From CAWGMT01 sp963823675 (lineage in GTDB: Bacteria; Planctomycetota; Planctomycetia; Isosphaerales; Isosphaeraceae), in assembly GCA_963823675.1 (NCBI GenBank), contig CAWGMT010000021.1:248001-312000 (forward strand): a stretch of 64,000 nucleotides of DNA, read 5' to 3'. The notes beneath the pieces were generated by a model. That model was not told the DNA's origin. It searched no databases and saw only the letters and a program-made list of their open reading frames with translations. Positions 9,573 to 20,127 of this stretch are shown here, piece after piece (positions within the stretch are counted from its first letter, which is position 1; the number at the start of each line of letters is the position of its first letter). The translations under genes and the position numbers were made by a program.

Positions 9573-11101
9573 TTACTTCGGCAGATTCTTCAGGGATTTC
9601 TGGGCTGGGCTGGCACCCGCGACTTTCGTCTCGTCCTCTGCCGGGGCGACGCGCACCGGGCCGCCCTCGGTTAGGATCGACAGGTTGCCCAGGATCACCT
9701 GCTCCGTGCCGTCGATCGGCGTCCACGGTTCATCGCCGGTGGCGGCCGCGTCGAAGCGCGGAACCCGGCGATTGGTGACCTCGATCCACTTGCCGTCAGT
9801 GACCCCCGTCTCCACCTCGATGCGTGTCGCGCGGCCGTCGGCGTAGGTCCAGCAGAACGTCTTCTCGCCGACCTTCAAGACGGTCTTGTCGCCGAGGTGC
9901 ATGAGCGCCGCCAGCGGCAGCGCCCGCACGCCGGACCGCTCGATCGACACATTGGCGTAGGCATACATCCCGGGCAAGAGCTGACTGCCGGGGTTCACCA
10001 GGTCGATCTCGGCGCGGAGTGTGCGGCTCTTGATGTTGAGCGCCCACGAGGTGCGCGTGACGGTGGCGGGGATCGGCTTGTCGCGGTACGCCCTGACGAG
10101 GACGGTGGCCTTGGAGCCGATGTGCACGTAATCGGCGAACTCCTCGGGGATGTCGACGAAGATGCGGATGATGTCGATGCGGTTGACGACGTAGATTGGC
10201 GCGGCATTAGCCGAGGGCGACAAGTACGGACCACGGGAGAGGGCCGAGGGGTCGCCCCGGGTGGGCAGGACGAAATCGAAGGTATTCGCGTTGCGGGCGA
10301 CGATCACGCCGTCATAGGGCGCGGGCAATACGAGGTAGTCCACCCAGGCTTGGAGCCGCCTCTCCTCGCTCTCGGCCACTTTCAGGTCGGCGAGGGCGAC
10401 CCTGACGTTGACCTCGGCCTTCGATAACGCGGCCCGCTGCGAGAGCAGCTCGGCCTTCGCCTTCAGGACGGTCGCCGCCGCGGTGTCCTTGAGTGCGATG
10501 CACGCCTTCCACCGATTGGTGGTCTGGAGGACGTCCTGGGGATTGACCACGCCCCTCTCGAGCTCCTTTTCGAGCCGCTTGGTCTCGGACTCCCAGCGCA
10601 CGGCTTCGGCCCCATAGCCGGCGAATTCCGCGTGGGCCTCCTCGAGCCGCGCCAAGGCCGCCTCGACGTCGGCCTTGGCCACGTCCACAACCTTTTTGGC
10701 CAGCGCGATCCGTTCCTGGTCGAGCCCGACCATCGCCTTCTTCGCACTGTGGTCGGCGACCAGCTCGGGGACGAAAAGGGTGGCGAGCACATCGCCCTTC
10801 TTGACCTTGTCGCCGATGTCCACGATCCATTTCTGGATGTAAGCGTTCATTTTCGGATAGACCGAGTTGCGCTCATAGCTTTGGGTGAAGCTGGGCTGCC
10901 CGACGACCCGGGCGATGTTCCGGACTTGCGGCTGGATCAGCCGCACGCTCGGAGGCTTGGTGACGCTCGTATAATGCGTCTCTGGGCGCGGTGGCACCCT
11001 TGCGCCGTCAGGGCGGCCAGGAGGATGAACCAGAGCCAGCACGACCGCCGCCGGCAATGGGACAGACGATTTGCAAGGTCAAACAGGATGACCTGGCGCA
11101 T
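9573..11101 (-). CDS. RND efflux periplasmic adaptor lipoprotein 1 (one frame break near 10997)
   Basis: Membrane fusion protein of the HlyD/AcrA type, linking an RND pump to an outer-membrane channel. The N-terminus (MRQVILFDLANRLSH, then a lipobox LTAQGC) reads in one frame from 11101. From about 10990 onward the rest reads in another: barrel and lipoyl segments (IVDIGDKVKKGDVLATLFVP), a long alpha-hairpin, WVDYLVLPAPYDGVIVARN, and beta-barrel/MP domains ending in SLKNLPK. One inserted base restores a single protein of about 508 residues. Its ATG overlaps the stop of adaptor 2 by one base (TGATG), so it is the last gene of an RND-adaptor-adaptor operon. Confidence 0.85.
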
Positions 11102-12585
11102 CAGGGATCCCCCACTTTCCTGGGGGTGGGCGTCTTGCTCGGGACTTGCGTCCCGCCTGTTGCCCGGGCGACCTCCACTGGGGCGCCCTCGGTGAGGGCT
11201 GACAGATCGCCGAGGATCACCTGTTCCGCACCGTCGATCGGCGTCCAGGGTACCGAGTCTCTGGGCGCCTCCGGGTTGACCGGCGGCCGGCGATTGGTGA
11301 CCTCGACCCACTCGTCGTCGCTGACGCCCGTTTCGAGTTCGGCCTTCACGGCCTTGCCCCCCTCGTAAAGCCAGCAGAAGGTCTGGTCGCCGCTGTAGGT
11401 GAGTGCGTCCAGCGGCAGCGCCTGAACGTCCGGACGGATGATGGTCACGTTGACGTGGGCGTACATCCCCGGTAAAAGCTGGCTGTCGGGGTTCTGGAGG
11501 TCGATCTCGGCGCGGAGCGTGCGGCTCTTCATGTTCAGCGCCCAGGAGATGCGCGTGACGGTGGCGGGGATTGGCGTGTCGCGGTACGCCTTGGCCAGCA
11601 CGGTCGCCTTGGTCCCCACGTGAACGAAGTTGCCGTCCCGTTCGGGGATGTCGACAAAGATCCGGACGATATCGAGGCGGTCGACCACGTAAATCGGCGC
11701 GGCGCCCGCGGCCGAGATGTCGGGGGAGAGGTAGTAGGCCGTCGGGTCGCCGGTGGTGGGCAGGACGAAATCGAAGGTGTTGGCGTTGCGGACCGAGATC
11801 ACGCCGGCGAACGGGGCGGTAAGCGTGAGGTAGTCGACCCACGCCTGCGCATATTGCTCGTTGTACTCGGCCACCTTCAGGGCGGCTTCGGCGACTCTGA
11901 CGTCGACCTGGTCCTTGGCGAGCCTGGCTTGGGCCGCGAGCAGCTCCGCCTTCGCCCGCTTGATGGTGGCCTTGGCCTTGTCGCGCGCCGCCATGCTCGA
12001 TTTGAGCTGATTGGTCGACTCGAAGAGAATCTGAGCGTTCACCACGACCCGGTTGACCTGGCGCTCCAGCCGCTTGACTTCCGTGTCCCAGCGGTCGACC
12101 TCGGCCTGGTACTTGTCCAGGATCACCTCGGCCTCTTGCAGGCGCGCCTTGGCGGCCTGAACGTCGGCCTTGGCTACCTCAACCACTTCGTTGGCCAGCG
12201 CTATCCGCTCTTTGTCAAGCACGACGGCCGCCTTTTTTGTCTCGAGCTCTTCGACCAGCTCGGGCGCGAAGAGCGTGGCAAGCACGTCGACTTTCTTCAC
12301 CTTGTCGCCGATGTCCACGATCCACTTCTTGATGTAGGCGTTCGGCTTGGGATAGATCGAGGTGCGCTCGTAGCTCTCGATGAAGCTGGGCTGCCCCACG
12401 ACCCGGACGATCTGCCGTGCCTGCGGTTGGATCAGCCGCACGGTCGGGGGCTCCGAGACGCTCTTGAGCTCGCCTTTGGGCTCTCCCCGGCAGCCGGGCG
12501 CCGCGAGCGCGGCCAGGAGCCAGGGCACCAGCCTGCGCGCGCCGGCGGAACGATCCAAGAGCCTGGACGGAAGTATCTGGTGCAT
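11101..12585 (-). CDS. RND efflux periplasmic adaptor lipoprotein 2
   Basis: Intact 494-residue membrane fusion protein, paralogous over its full length to adaptor 1. It has a signal sequence with lipobox (LLAALAAPGC), the biotinyl/lipoyl-like motif IVDIGDKVKKVDVLATLFAP, an alpha-helical hairpin at about residues 130-240, WVDYLTLTAPFAGVISVRN, and a C-terminal membrane-proximal domain ending with PWTPIDGAEQVILGDLS. Its ATG overlaps the RND stop by one base, and its own stop overlaps adaptor 1 the same way, so the three are translationally coupled. Two adaptors beside a single RND gene recall the TriABC arrangement, where both adaptors are needed. Confidence 0.92.
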   Translation of the reverse strand: MHQILPSRLLDRSAGARRLVPWLLAALAAPGCRGEPKGELKSVSEPPTVRLIQPQARQIVRVVGQPSFIESYERTSIYPKPNAYIKKWIVDIGDKVKKVDVLATLFAPELVEELETKKAAVVLDKERIALANEVVEVAKADVQAAKARLQEAEVILDKYQAEVDRWDTEVKRLERQVNRVVVNAQILFESTNQLKSSMAARDKAKATIKRAKAELLAAQARLAKDQVDVRVAEAALKVAEYNEQYAQAWVDYLTLTAPFAGVISVRNANTFDFVLPTTGDPTAYYLSPDISAAGAAPIYVVDRLDIVRIFVDIPERDGNFVHVGTKATVLAKAYRDTPIPATVTRISWALNMKSRTLRAEIDLQNPDSQLLPGMYAHVNVTIIRPDVQALPLDALTYSGDQTFCWLYEGGKAVKAELETGVSDDEWVEVTNRRPPVNPEAPRDSVPWTPIDGAEQVILGDLSALTEGAPVEVARATGGTQVPSKTPTPRKVGDP

Positions 12586-15500
12586 CAGGGATCTCCGGGC
12601 GAAGAAGGTGCGGGCCCCGGCCTATGGCCGCCGTCATCGGGTGCGGGGTGGTTCGACACGGTACGGCCCGCCGCGCGAGGGCCTTCTTCACCGGATGTGC
12701 TCTCGAAGATGGTAGGCGGCGGGTCGTAGTGTGCGCTGGCAGGGTCGTCCGGATGGATCGACGGCGACTCGGCCTCGCGCCGGCCGATCACGGCCGCGAA
12801 GATCGCCGGGACGATCAGTAAGGTCGCGAACGTCAACATCACCAGCCCGCCGATCACCGCCCGGCCGAGCGGGGCCTGCATTTGGCTGCCGCGCTCGAGC
12901 GCCAGCGCCATCGGCACCATGCCGACGGTCATCGCGCAGGCCGTCATCAGGATCGGTCGCAGACGCTCGCTCGCGCCGATCACGGCCGCCTCGGTCGCCG
13001 GTTTGCCTTCCTTCCAATGCTCGTTGACAAAGGTCACGAGCATGACCGAGTTCGACACCGAGACCCCCAGGCTCATGATCGCGCCCATGAACGACTCGAT
13101 GTTGAGCGAGGTGTTGGTGAAGTAGAGGACTGTCGCGATGCCCGCCAGCACGCCCGGCACGGCGCCGATCGAGACGAGCGACAGCCGCGGCGACTGGAAA
13201 TAGGCCGTCAGCAGCACGAAGATCACGAATACGGCGACCGCCAGCCCGATTCCCAGCGACACGAACATTTCATTCATCGGCGGGAGCTGGCCCATGGTGT
13301 CGACCCGCACACCGCGGGGCGCCTCTCCGGCGGCGGCAAGCGCCCCGGCGACCTGGCGCGACGCCCGGCCCATGTCCTCTCCCTCGACGTTCGCGGTCAG
13401 GGTCACGTAGCGCTGCGACATATCGCGGTCGATCTCGCCTGGCCGCACGCCCCTTCGAACCGTTGACACGTCGCGGATCATCAGGTTGACCAGCGGGTTG
13501 ACCGAATCCACCGGCAAGGTCTCGATATCTTCCGGCTTGTCGATCCGCAACGGCGGCACCTGGAGCTGGACCAGGTAGTCGAAGCCCGTCTTGACGTCGA
13601 TCCAGTAGTTGAGATTGGCGAAGCGGGTCGACGCCGTGGCCATGACGATGGCATGGGCCACGTCCGACACCTTGGCGCCGGAGAGCCCCGCCTTCTCGCG
13701 GTCGATCTGGACCTCGACGGTGGGGTAGTCGAGCGACTGCACGAACCCGACGTCGCGGAGGAAGGGGATGCGCCTCATGTTGGCGGCGATCTTCTCCGCG
13801 TGCTGCCGCACCAGCTTCAGATCGGTGCCGACAATTCGGACCGCGATCGGCGTCGGCGAGCCGAAGCTCATGACCCGGGTCACCATATCGCCCGGCTCGA
13901 AACCGAAGGTCGACAGCTTCGCCTGCTGCTCCGCCTTCTCCTTGGCCAGGCCGCTCTCTTCCAGGCGCTGGGCCAGCCAGGGGATCACCCGCTCGGGCAG
14001 GATCTTGCGCAGCCGCTCGCGGAACTCGTCGAGCTTGATCCCGCTGTCCTCGGTGAGCGCGACCCGCAACTGGCCGTCGTCGGGCCCGCGCATGAACAGG
14101 ACCATGTTGTCGATACCGAAGTTCGGGGCGACCTGGCCGACGTAGCCCATCGTGATGGCGATGTGCCCGGCCTTCGCCTCGCGCTCGATCTCCTCGAGGC
14201 ACTTGATCGCCATCTGCCGCGTCAACTCGAAGTTCGAGCCGGCCGGCGGCCGGAATCGCAGGACGAACTCTCCCGAATCCACTTGCGGAAACAATTCGGT
14301 GCCGACCTGCAAACCCAACCCCCACAGGACCAGTCCACACGCCGCAAGATAGCCGGGAACCACCAGATAGCGCAGACTGACCAACCAGCCGACGGCCTTG
14401 CCATAGACGCCGAGTGCCCGGTCGAAGAGCCCGCGTTTTTCCTCGTCATGCGCCTTATGCTTGAGCAGGCGCACGCAAATGATCGGCACGAACATGCTCG
14501 AGAGCATGTACGATGAGATCATGGCGAACCCGACCCCAAGCGTCAGCGGCATGAAGAGCGACCGGAGCGGGTCGCCCATGATGAACGCCGGGATGAAGAC
14601 CGACAGGATGCAGAGCAAGGCCAACAGCCGCGGCACCGCCGTGGCGTTGCTCGCGAGCAGCACCGACCGTGCGACATTCGACGTGTGCCCCATCTGCACG
14701 TGCACGTTTTCGATCGTCACCGTCGCCTCATCGACCAGGATGCCGATCGCCAGCGCCATGCCGCCCAGCGACATGATGTTGATCGTGTTGCCCGTCAGCC
14801 AGAGCCCGACCAACGACCCCAACAAGGCCAGCGGGATGTTGGAGACCACCACGAGCACGCTCCTCGGGTCGCCCAGGAACAACAGGATCATGAGCCCCGT
14901 TAACCCCGCGCCGATCGCTCCTTCGGTGGCCACGCTCTCGACCGCCGCCACCACGGTGGGCGACTCGTCGAACTCGAAGTTGATCGAGACGTCCTTGGGG
15001 ACGGCATCGCGGAACTTTTGCATCGACTTGTGGACGTCGGCCACGACGGTCAGCGTCGATCCCGTGTCTTTCTTGATGATGGGCAAGTAGACCGAATTCT
15101 TGCCGTTGACCAGCGCGTATCCGTACGTGATGTCAACGTAGTCCTGGATCGTGGCCACGTCGCGGAGGTAGACGTTGCGCTCGAGCCGGAGCGGGATGTC
15201 CCCCAGCTTTTGAATGTCGACCACGGTCGCGTTGTTGGCAACCATCGGCATCGAGCCCTTGATGTAGACGTTCCCCGCCGGGATGACGGTGTTCCCCGTC
15301 GCCAGGGCATCGATGATGTGCTGCGGCGTCAGGTTGTAGTCGAGGAGCCTCTGCGGGTCGACGTTGACGACGATCGACCGCATGTTGGGGCCAAAGGGCG
15401 AGATCGCCACCGTGCCCGGAACGAATTTTTGCACCAGCGGCCGGATGATATTCTGCGCCAGGTCGCCCATCCGCCCCAGAGACGTCACGTCGCTCTCGAA

Positions 15501-15927
15501 GACCAGGTAGCCGACCGGAACGCTGCCGGAGTCCATCCGCATGATCATCGGCGGCAAGGTCCCCTTGGGCATCCACGACATCGCGCGATCGGACATCGCC
15601 ACGACCTGCGCCATTGCCTGGCCCATGTCGGTGCCAGGGAAGAACGAGAGCTCGCACAAGGCCACTTGCTGGATGTTGCGGGTGTTGATGTCCTCGATGC
15701 CGTCGAACGTACTGAAAATACAGCTCGAGCTCGTTGACGATGAATCCCTCCATCTGGTCGGGACTCATGCCGATGTAATCCAGGAAGACGTAGATCTTCG
15801 GGACGTTCAGCGCGGGGAAGATGTCAACGCGCATCCGGTTTAAGCCCAGCACGCCGCCGCTGATCAAGGCCGTGACCAGCATCAGGGTCGTAATCGGGCG
15901 CCGCATGGCGAAGTTGGTCGGATTCAC
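12585..15927 (-). CDS. RND family efflux transporter inner-membrane pump (one frame break at 15715-15718)
   Basis: AcrB-like proton-driven pump of about 1110 residues with the usual layout: TM1 (NFAMRRPITTLMLVTALISG), porter domain, TM2-6, second porter domain, TM7-12. TM4 carries ALAIGILVDEATVTIENVH, with Asp-Glu where drug pumps usually have Asp-Asp. The frame breaks in an A4 run at 15715-15718 (T4 on the coding strand); removing one base gives ELYFSTFDGIEDINTRNIQQ and a continuous protein. The GTG at 15927, behind GGGAG, is the best start; another GTG lies at 15975. It heads the operon with the two adaptors. The substrate cannot be deduced. Confidence 0.92.
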
Positions 15928-16232
15928 GGTCCATACTCCCGGTCGATTCGCGGCCGGCCCGGTCTTGGAATTCACGGTGGCCTTCCCGTCCGGGAAGGTC
16001 TCAATAGTCTACTAGAAAACTGGAGTCGACTCCAAGTGGCCCACGGGCGACTCTCCACGCCTCTTCGTCTTTTCGGTAAAATTGGATTGGGGGAGCGACC
16101 GCCGGGCATTACATCTGCTTCGCGGTACAAGGTAGAGGGTCGAGGGGGGCGAGCGCGAGATGGAGAATCGACGAGCGGCGGTGGCGCTTCGGCATATCCG
16201 TACGCTCTTCGGCGTGGGGGTGTGCGTCGGGG

Positions 16233-17705
16233 TTAGCGCACATCGAGAGTCCCAAGGGCGTTTCGCATGCTGGCTTCATCCCATCCCACGTGGCGATAGA
16301 CCACCTTGCCCGACGGGTCAACAAGGTAATTCGTTGGGAACAGCTCGACCGAGAACAGCGCCGTTATGCTCGCGCCCCGCCTTTCTTTTGAACCCAACGC
16401 GACGGGGAACGTCCAGCCCGAGCTCATCACATAGCGCGCGATGGCGTCGCGCTCATCGTCGCTATCGATCGCCAGGACTTCGAGTCCCTTGTCCTTGAGC
16501 TCGGCGTAAAGTCTCTGGAGCTTGGGAAGCTCCTCGCGACACGGCCCGCAGCGCAAGAACCAGAAGTTGATCAAGAGCGCTTTCTTTCCCTTCAATGCAT
16601 CGGAGACCGAAGTGTCCGGACCAGAGAGCAAGGGGGTATGGAACTCGGGCGCTTGCCGGCCAACGAGCCTTCGTCCAGGGTCGATCCCATCCAGCAGCTC
16701 GTGGGCTTGGGCCGCCTGGCCCGAGGCCTCCAAGGTGTCGGCCAGGTTGGCTTTGATGTTCTTGCTTTGGGGGTTCTGCTTGAGCATCAGCCGGTATGTT
16801 TCTGCGGCTTCGCGGAAGAGGCCCCGGCCGGCCTGGCTCTCGGCCAGAAGCTGCCGGGCGGTTTCTTCGTCTGCGTGTCCGCGGCGGGCGAGCAGCGACC
16901 GTGCGGCCCGTTCGGCGGATTCGTAGTCGCGTGCATGCAGGAACAGACGGGCGGCAACGCGATCGGCATCGGCGGGGTCATCCAGTGCATCCGCATTCCG
17001 CGCGAGTTCTTTGGCCAGGTCGTTGATCGGCCCGATGGCGGTTTCGCTGCGGCCGGCGAGGCCCCAGCCAGCGACCGTCGCCGAGATCCCGGAGAGCTTC
17101 CAGTTCTTCGCGAACCCGGCCCGGTCGGTTGCGAGTTCCCGCGCGGCCCTGCGGGCGAACTCGGCGGCCGTCGTGGAGTCATGTTGCCATTCCGTGGCGC
17201 CCTGGTAGACCCTACCCTCGAGGGTAAGATTGAGCGCGATCGGGCCATCCTTGTCCGCGTGGTGGAGGCACCGGACGATCGGCGGACGGTCTCCATAGTA
17301 CCGGCGAAGCCAGAGTCGGACGTTGCGCTCCGTGCCCCAGGCCTTGCCGGGGATATCGGATTCAGGAGGAGGGCCAGGCGGTATCGCCAGCCCGCCGGAA
17401 GGCGCGCCGCTGGTCTCGTAGGAATAACTGACACCGCCCTGGGGATCGGAGTGCCCGCCATAGCCTGGCTCGCCGCTCGCGGAGCGATCGGCCGGGCAGC
17501 GCAAGGACGATTTGTCCGGGACGTATCCGGGTACCAGGGCCGAGAGTGCGTCCGGCAGGCGACCGACGGCCCGGTTGTGTGCGGTGATGGCTCGGCCGAT
17601 CTCACCCAGACGTTGGCGGCAAGAGGCCGCGAGCGCAGCGTCGTCGCGCGGCGCCAGAGATTGGCCGTTGACGACGAGGAGGATCACAGTCGTGATGATG
17701 GGCAT
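16233..17705 (-). CDS. Secreted TlpA-like thioredoxin protein with pilin-like and TPR regions
   Basis: A 490-residue exported protein in three parts. After the signal segment MPIITTVILLVVNGQSLA comes a region (about 25-150) resembling planctomycete pseudopilin-type proteins (RLGEIGRAITAHNRAVGRLP, a LRCPAD motif). A helical TPR-like segment follows (about 240-340). The C-terminal redoxin domain (about 355-490) has the active site NFWFLRCGPCREELPKLQ and the cis-Pro segment VELFPTNYLVDPSGKVVYRH. The CGPC site fits a thiol-disulfide oxidoreductase acting outside the cytoplasm. I preferred the ATG at 17705 because it opens the signal segment; the frame extends upstream to 17900. Confidence 0.8.
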   Translation of the reverse strand: MPIITTVILLVVNGQSLAPRDDAALAASCRQRLGEIGRAITAHNRAVGRLPDALSALVPGYVPDKSSLRCPADRSASGEPGYGGHSDPQGGVSYSYETSGAPSGGLAIPPGPPPESDIPGKAWGTERNVRLWLRRYYGDRPPIVRCLHHADKDGPIALNLTLEGRVYQGATEWQHDSTTAAEFARRAARELATDRAGFAKNWKLSGISATVAGWGLAGRSETAIGPINDLAKELARNADALDDPADADRVAARLFLHARDYESAERAARSLLARRGHADEETARQLLAESQAGRGLFREAAETYRLMLKQNPQSKNIKANLADTLEASGQAAQAHELLDGIDPGRRLVGRQAPEFHTPLLSGPDTSVSDALKGKKALLINFWFLRCGPCREELPKLQRLYAELKDKGLEVLAIDSDDERDAIARYVMSSGWTFPVALGSKERRGASITALFSVELFPTNYLVDPSGKVVYRHVGWDEASMRNALGTLDVR

Positions 17706-17805
17706 CGGGTTCTCAGAGCAGAGTCGCGAATGTGGATCCACGCTCGAGCTGCCCGGCGGGCTCGAGTTCAATCGGTCAAAGTATGCGGCTTTCGATTTTT
17801 CGATT

Positions 17806-18342
17806 TCAGCACGCCGGCTTGTAAACCGATAAGCTGTCTGACGACTGCTCTGCGAGCATCTCTCGCGCTCGGGCGACGACCTCATGGTTGCCGCGGACAA
17901 TCACGAGGAACTTGCCGCCCTTGACCTGGGTCTCGTACTTGAGGGCTCGCTCCTTGGGGACGCCAACGCCGACGAGAGCGCCTGCCAGACCGCCCAGCGC
18001 CGTTCCCGCCAGTGCCCCTTCCAGACCTGCGACCACTGCCGCCGCAAGCGGACCGGCGACGATGACCGGGCCCACGCCCGGCAGGACCAGGAATGCCGAA
18101 CCGACCAAAAGCCCGCACAGTCCCCCCAACCAAGCCCCGGTCTTCGCCCCGGCCGTAGCGTAGTCTTCGGCGCTGACGAACCCGACTGGCTCCTCGCTGG
18201 TCTCGAAGTCGCGGCCCACGATCGAGAGGTCGGCGAGCGCGAAACCTTCGTGATGGAGTCGTTGCACCGCACGCTCGGCGGCGCGGTGGTCGCGATAAAC
18301 CGCCACAATGCTCGAACCAGTCGGAGTTTCTACCTCGGTCAT
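17806..18342 (-). CDS. General stress protein 17M-like membrane-associated protein
   Basis: A 178-residue protein. The N-terminal half (about 10-60: SIVAVYRDHRAAERAVQRL, FALADLSIVGRDF) matches the YflT/general stress protein 17M-like fold. The middle is a Gly/Ala-rich hydrophobic glycine-zipper region (about 70-135, GALAGTALGGLAGALVGVG). The C-terminus (YETQVKGGKFLVIVRGNHE) forms a small alpha/beta unit. Proteins of this form are common stress-induced proteins in bacteria, but their biochemistry is unknown. The start at 18342 is the first ATG that leads directly into the domain. Confidence 0.8.
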   Translation of the reverse strand: MTEVETPTGSSIVAVYRDHRAAERAVQRLHHEGFALADLSIVGRDFETSEEPVGFVSAEDYATAGAKTGAWLGGLCGLLVGSAFLVLPGVGPVIVAGPLAAAVVAGLEGALAGTALGGLAGALVGVGVPKERALKYETQVKGGKFLVIVRGNHEVVARAREMLAEQSSDSLSVYKPAC

Positions 18343-18838
18343 GTTCGTCTCTTTGTCCGCTTCTAAGCTTCGATGAAACTCGGTTGACCGACTCGGACGA
18401 AGTTCCGGATCGGCGGGTTGCGTAGTCAGGATTCTCGGTGCGAGGGGGGCGCCTGCGGGACATCGATCAGCGTCGTGATCGGGCGCCACCTGGCGAACCG
18501 AGTCGGATTCACGAGCCACGCTCCCGGGCATTTTGTCACGCCTCCGTCACCGCACTCCAAGCGCGCGGGCGCGGCGAACGGATAAGCCACGCTTTTCGTG
18601 TTTTGGAGATCTTTTGGCGCTCAGGGATCGTTGGGTTTGAGAGGCTATACGGGAAGCCGGCTTGAACGCCCGAATCCAAACGGCAAGCCACGACCTCGTG
18701 ACCAGAACCAGGCTATGCCGTCCCGACCCGCCGCAGCTTTCCGCATAGACCCTGCATTGACAATGACTTGACGATCTCATTAAAACGTGCTTGGGCCGTG
18801 CATTGCAATGGGGCACTCAGAAAAAAATCGGTGCCCGC
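18343..18838. other. Intergenic region, no gene seen
   Basis: These 496 bases separate the stress-type protein from the end of the MFS transporter gene. I find no reading frame with protein-like composition and no strong hairpin with a T-run. The lower G+C near 18590-18660 may include the promoter of the gene at 17806-18342, but no consensus is clear. Confidence 0.35.
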
Positions 18839-20107
18839 TCAGGCCAGGAGCGACGCGGCTCTGATCGGTTCGCGGACGACGACAAGATACAGCAGAGCTG
18901 ACGCGACCGCGACGACGGAACCGACCAAGAGCGCGAGAGTGAACGATCCGGTCGACTGGACTACATAACCAGTAACGATGGGAGCGAAGGAGCCGCCGAA
19001 ATACCCGCCGAAGTTCTGGATCGCACCCAGCGAGGCGACGTAGTCCGAGGGAGCCGTCACCGTGACCAGCGCCCAGGCATTGGCCGTTGCCACGCAGCCG
19101 AAGAAAACGGCCAGCGCGATGGAAAGCACGGCCAGGTTGGAGTCGCGGGTGACCGCCGCGGGCAGGGTGAAGATTGCCATCAGGAAGAGCCCGCTGACCA
19201 GCGGCAGTTTCCGGCTGAGGATCGGTGAGAGGCCCCAGGCCGCCAGGACGTCCGAAATGTAGCCCCCTGCCAGCGAACCACAGCACCCGAAGATAAAGGG
19301 CACCGACGCGGCGAAGCCGATCTTGATGGAGCTCATGTGATGCTCGATCTCGAGATAGCCGGGCAGCCATGTCAGGTAAAGCCAGATGAGGTACAGTGCG
19401 CACGCGAAGCCCAGCATCATGCCCCAGGTGGTGCGGTGCTGGAAGAGGCGCAGCCACTGGGCGAATGAGACCGTCCCGGTGGAGCGATCCTCTTCGTCGC
19501 GGAGCGATCGCAGTGCTTCCGCCGTCAGCCCGGCGGCTTGCGGGTCGCGATAGATGACGTACCAGGCCAGAGCCGCCAGAAGCCCCGCTCCCCCCATCGC
19601 GAAGAACATTCCCCGCCAGCCGAACGATTCCATGAGTGCCGTCAGGAGCGGAGGGGCCAGGGCCGGGCCCAGGCTCGATGACGAGTTGAACAGGCCAGTC
19701 GGCAGCCCGCGCTCGCGCGGCGGATACCAGTTGCTGACGACGCGCGCTCCGGTCGGGAATTGAGGCGCTTCACCGACCCCGAGCATCACGCGCGTCGCGA
19801 CGAAGAGCCTCAAGCTCCTTGCCAGGCCGCCGCACGCCTGCGCCAGCGACCAGATCGCAAGGCCCACGGCGAGCAAGATTCGCGGGCCGACCTTGTTGAC
19901 CAGGATGCCCGTGGGCAACTGGGCGAATGCATAGCTCCAGGAAAAGGCCGACAGCAGGACGCCCATTTCGCCCAGCGAGAGGCGGAGGTCCTCGCGGATT
20001 TGATGGTTGGCGATCGAGAGGGTGCTGCGGTCCAGGTAGTTGATCACGCCGGACACGACCAGCAATGCCAGCGCGACGGACCTGGTTCGTCTCAAAACTC
20101 GGTCCAC
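18839..20107 (-). CDS. MFS transporter, anion:cation symporter-like (ACS family)
   Basis: A 422-residue transporter with 12 predicted membrane helices. TM1 ends in VVSGVINYLDRSTLSIAN, the signature of the ACS family (hexuronate, galactonate, glucarate and similar organic anions). The loop 2-3 motif is present (PTGILVNKVGPRILLAVGL), and the TM4-5 region has VMLGVGEAPQFPTGARVVSNWYP split over two blocks. I start it at the GTG at 20107, 20 bases after the aldo/keto reductase stop on the same strand, so the two are probably one operon. The pairing suggests uptake and reduction of a sugar acid or related carbonyl compound, but this is inference. Confidence 0.85.
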   Translation of the reverse strand: MDRVLRRTRSVALALLVVSGVINYLDRSTLSIANHQIREDLRLSLGEMGVLLSAFSWSYAFAQLPTGILVNKVGPRILLAVGLAIWSLAQACGGLARSLRLFVATRVMLGVGEAPQFPTGARVVSNWYPPRERGLPTGLFNSSSSLGPALAPPLLTALMESFGWRGMFFAMGGAGLLAALAWYVIYRDPQAAGLTAEALRSLRDEEDRSTGTVSFAQWLRLFQHRTTWGMMLGFACALYLIWLYLTWLPGYLEIEHHMSSIKIGFAASVPFIFGCCGSLAGGYISDVLAAWGLSPILSRKLPLVSGLFLMAIFTLPAAVTRDSNLAVLSIALAVFFGCVATANAWALVTVTAPSDYVASLGAIQNFGGYFGGSFAPIVTGYVVQSTGSFTLALLVGSVVAVASALLYLVVVREPIRAASLLA

Positions 20108-20127
20108 AGTCTCACCACTTCCGCGGC

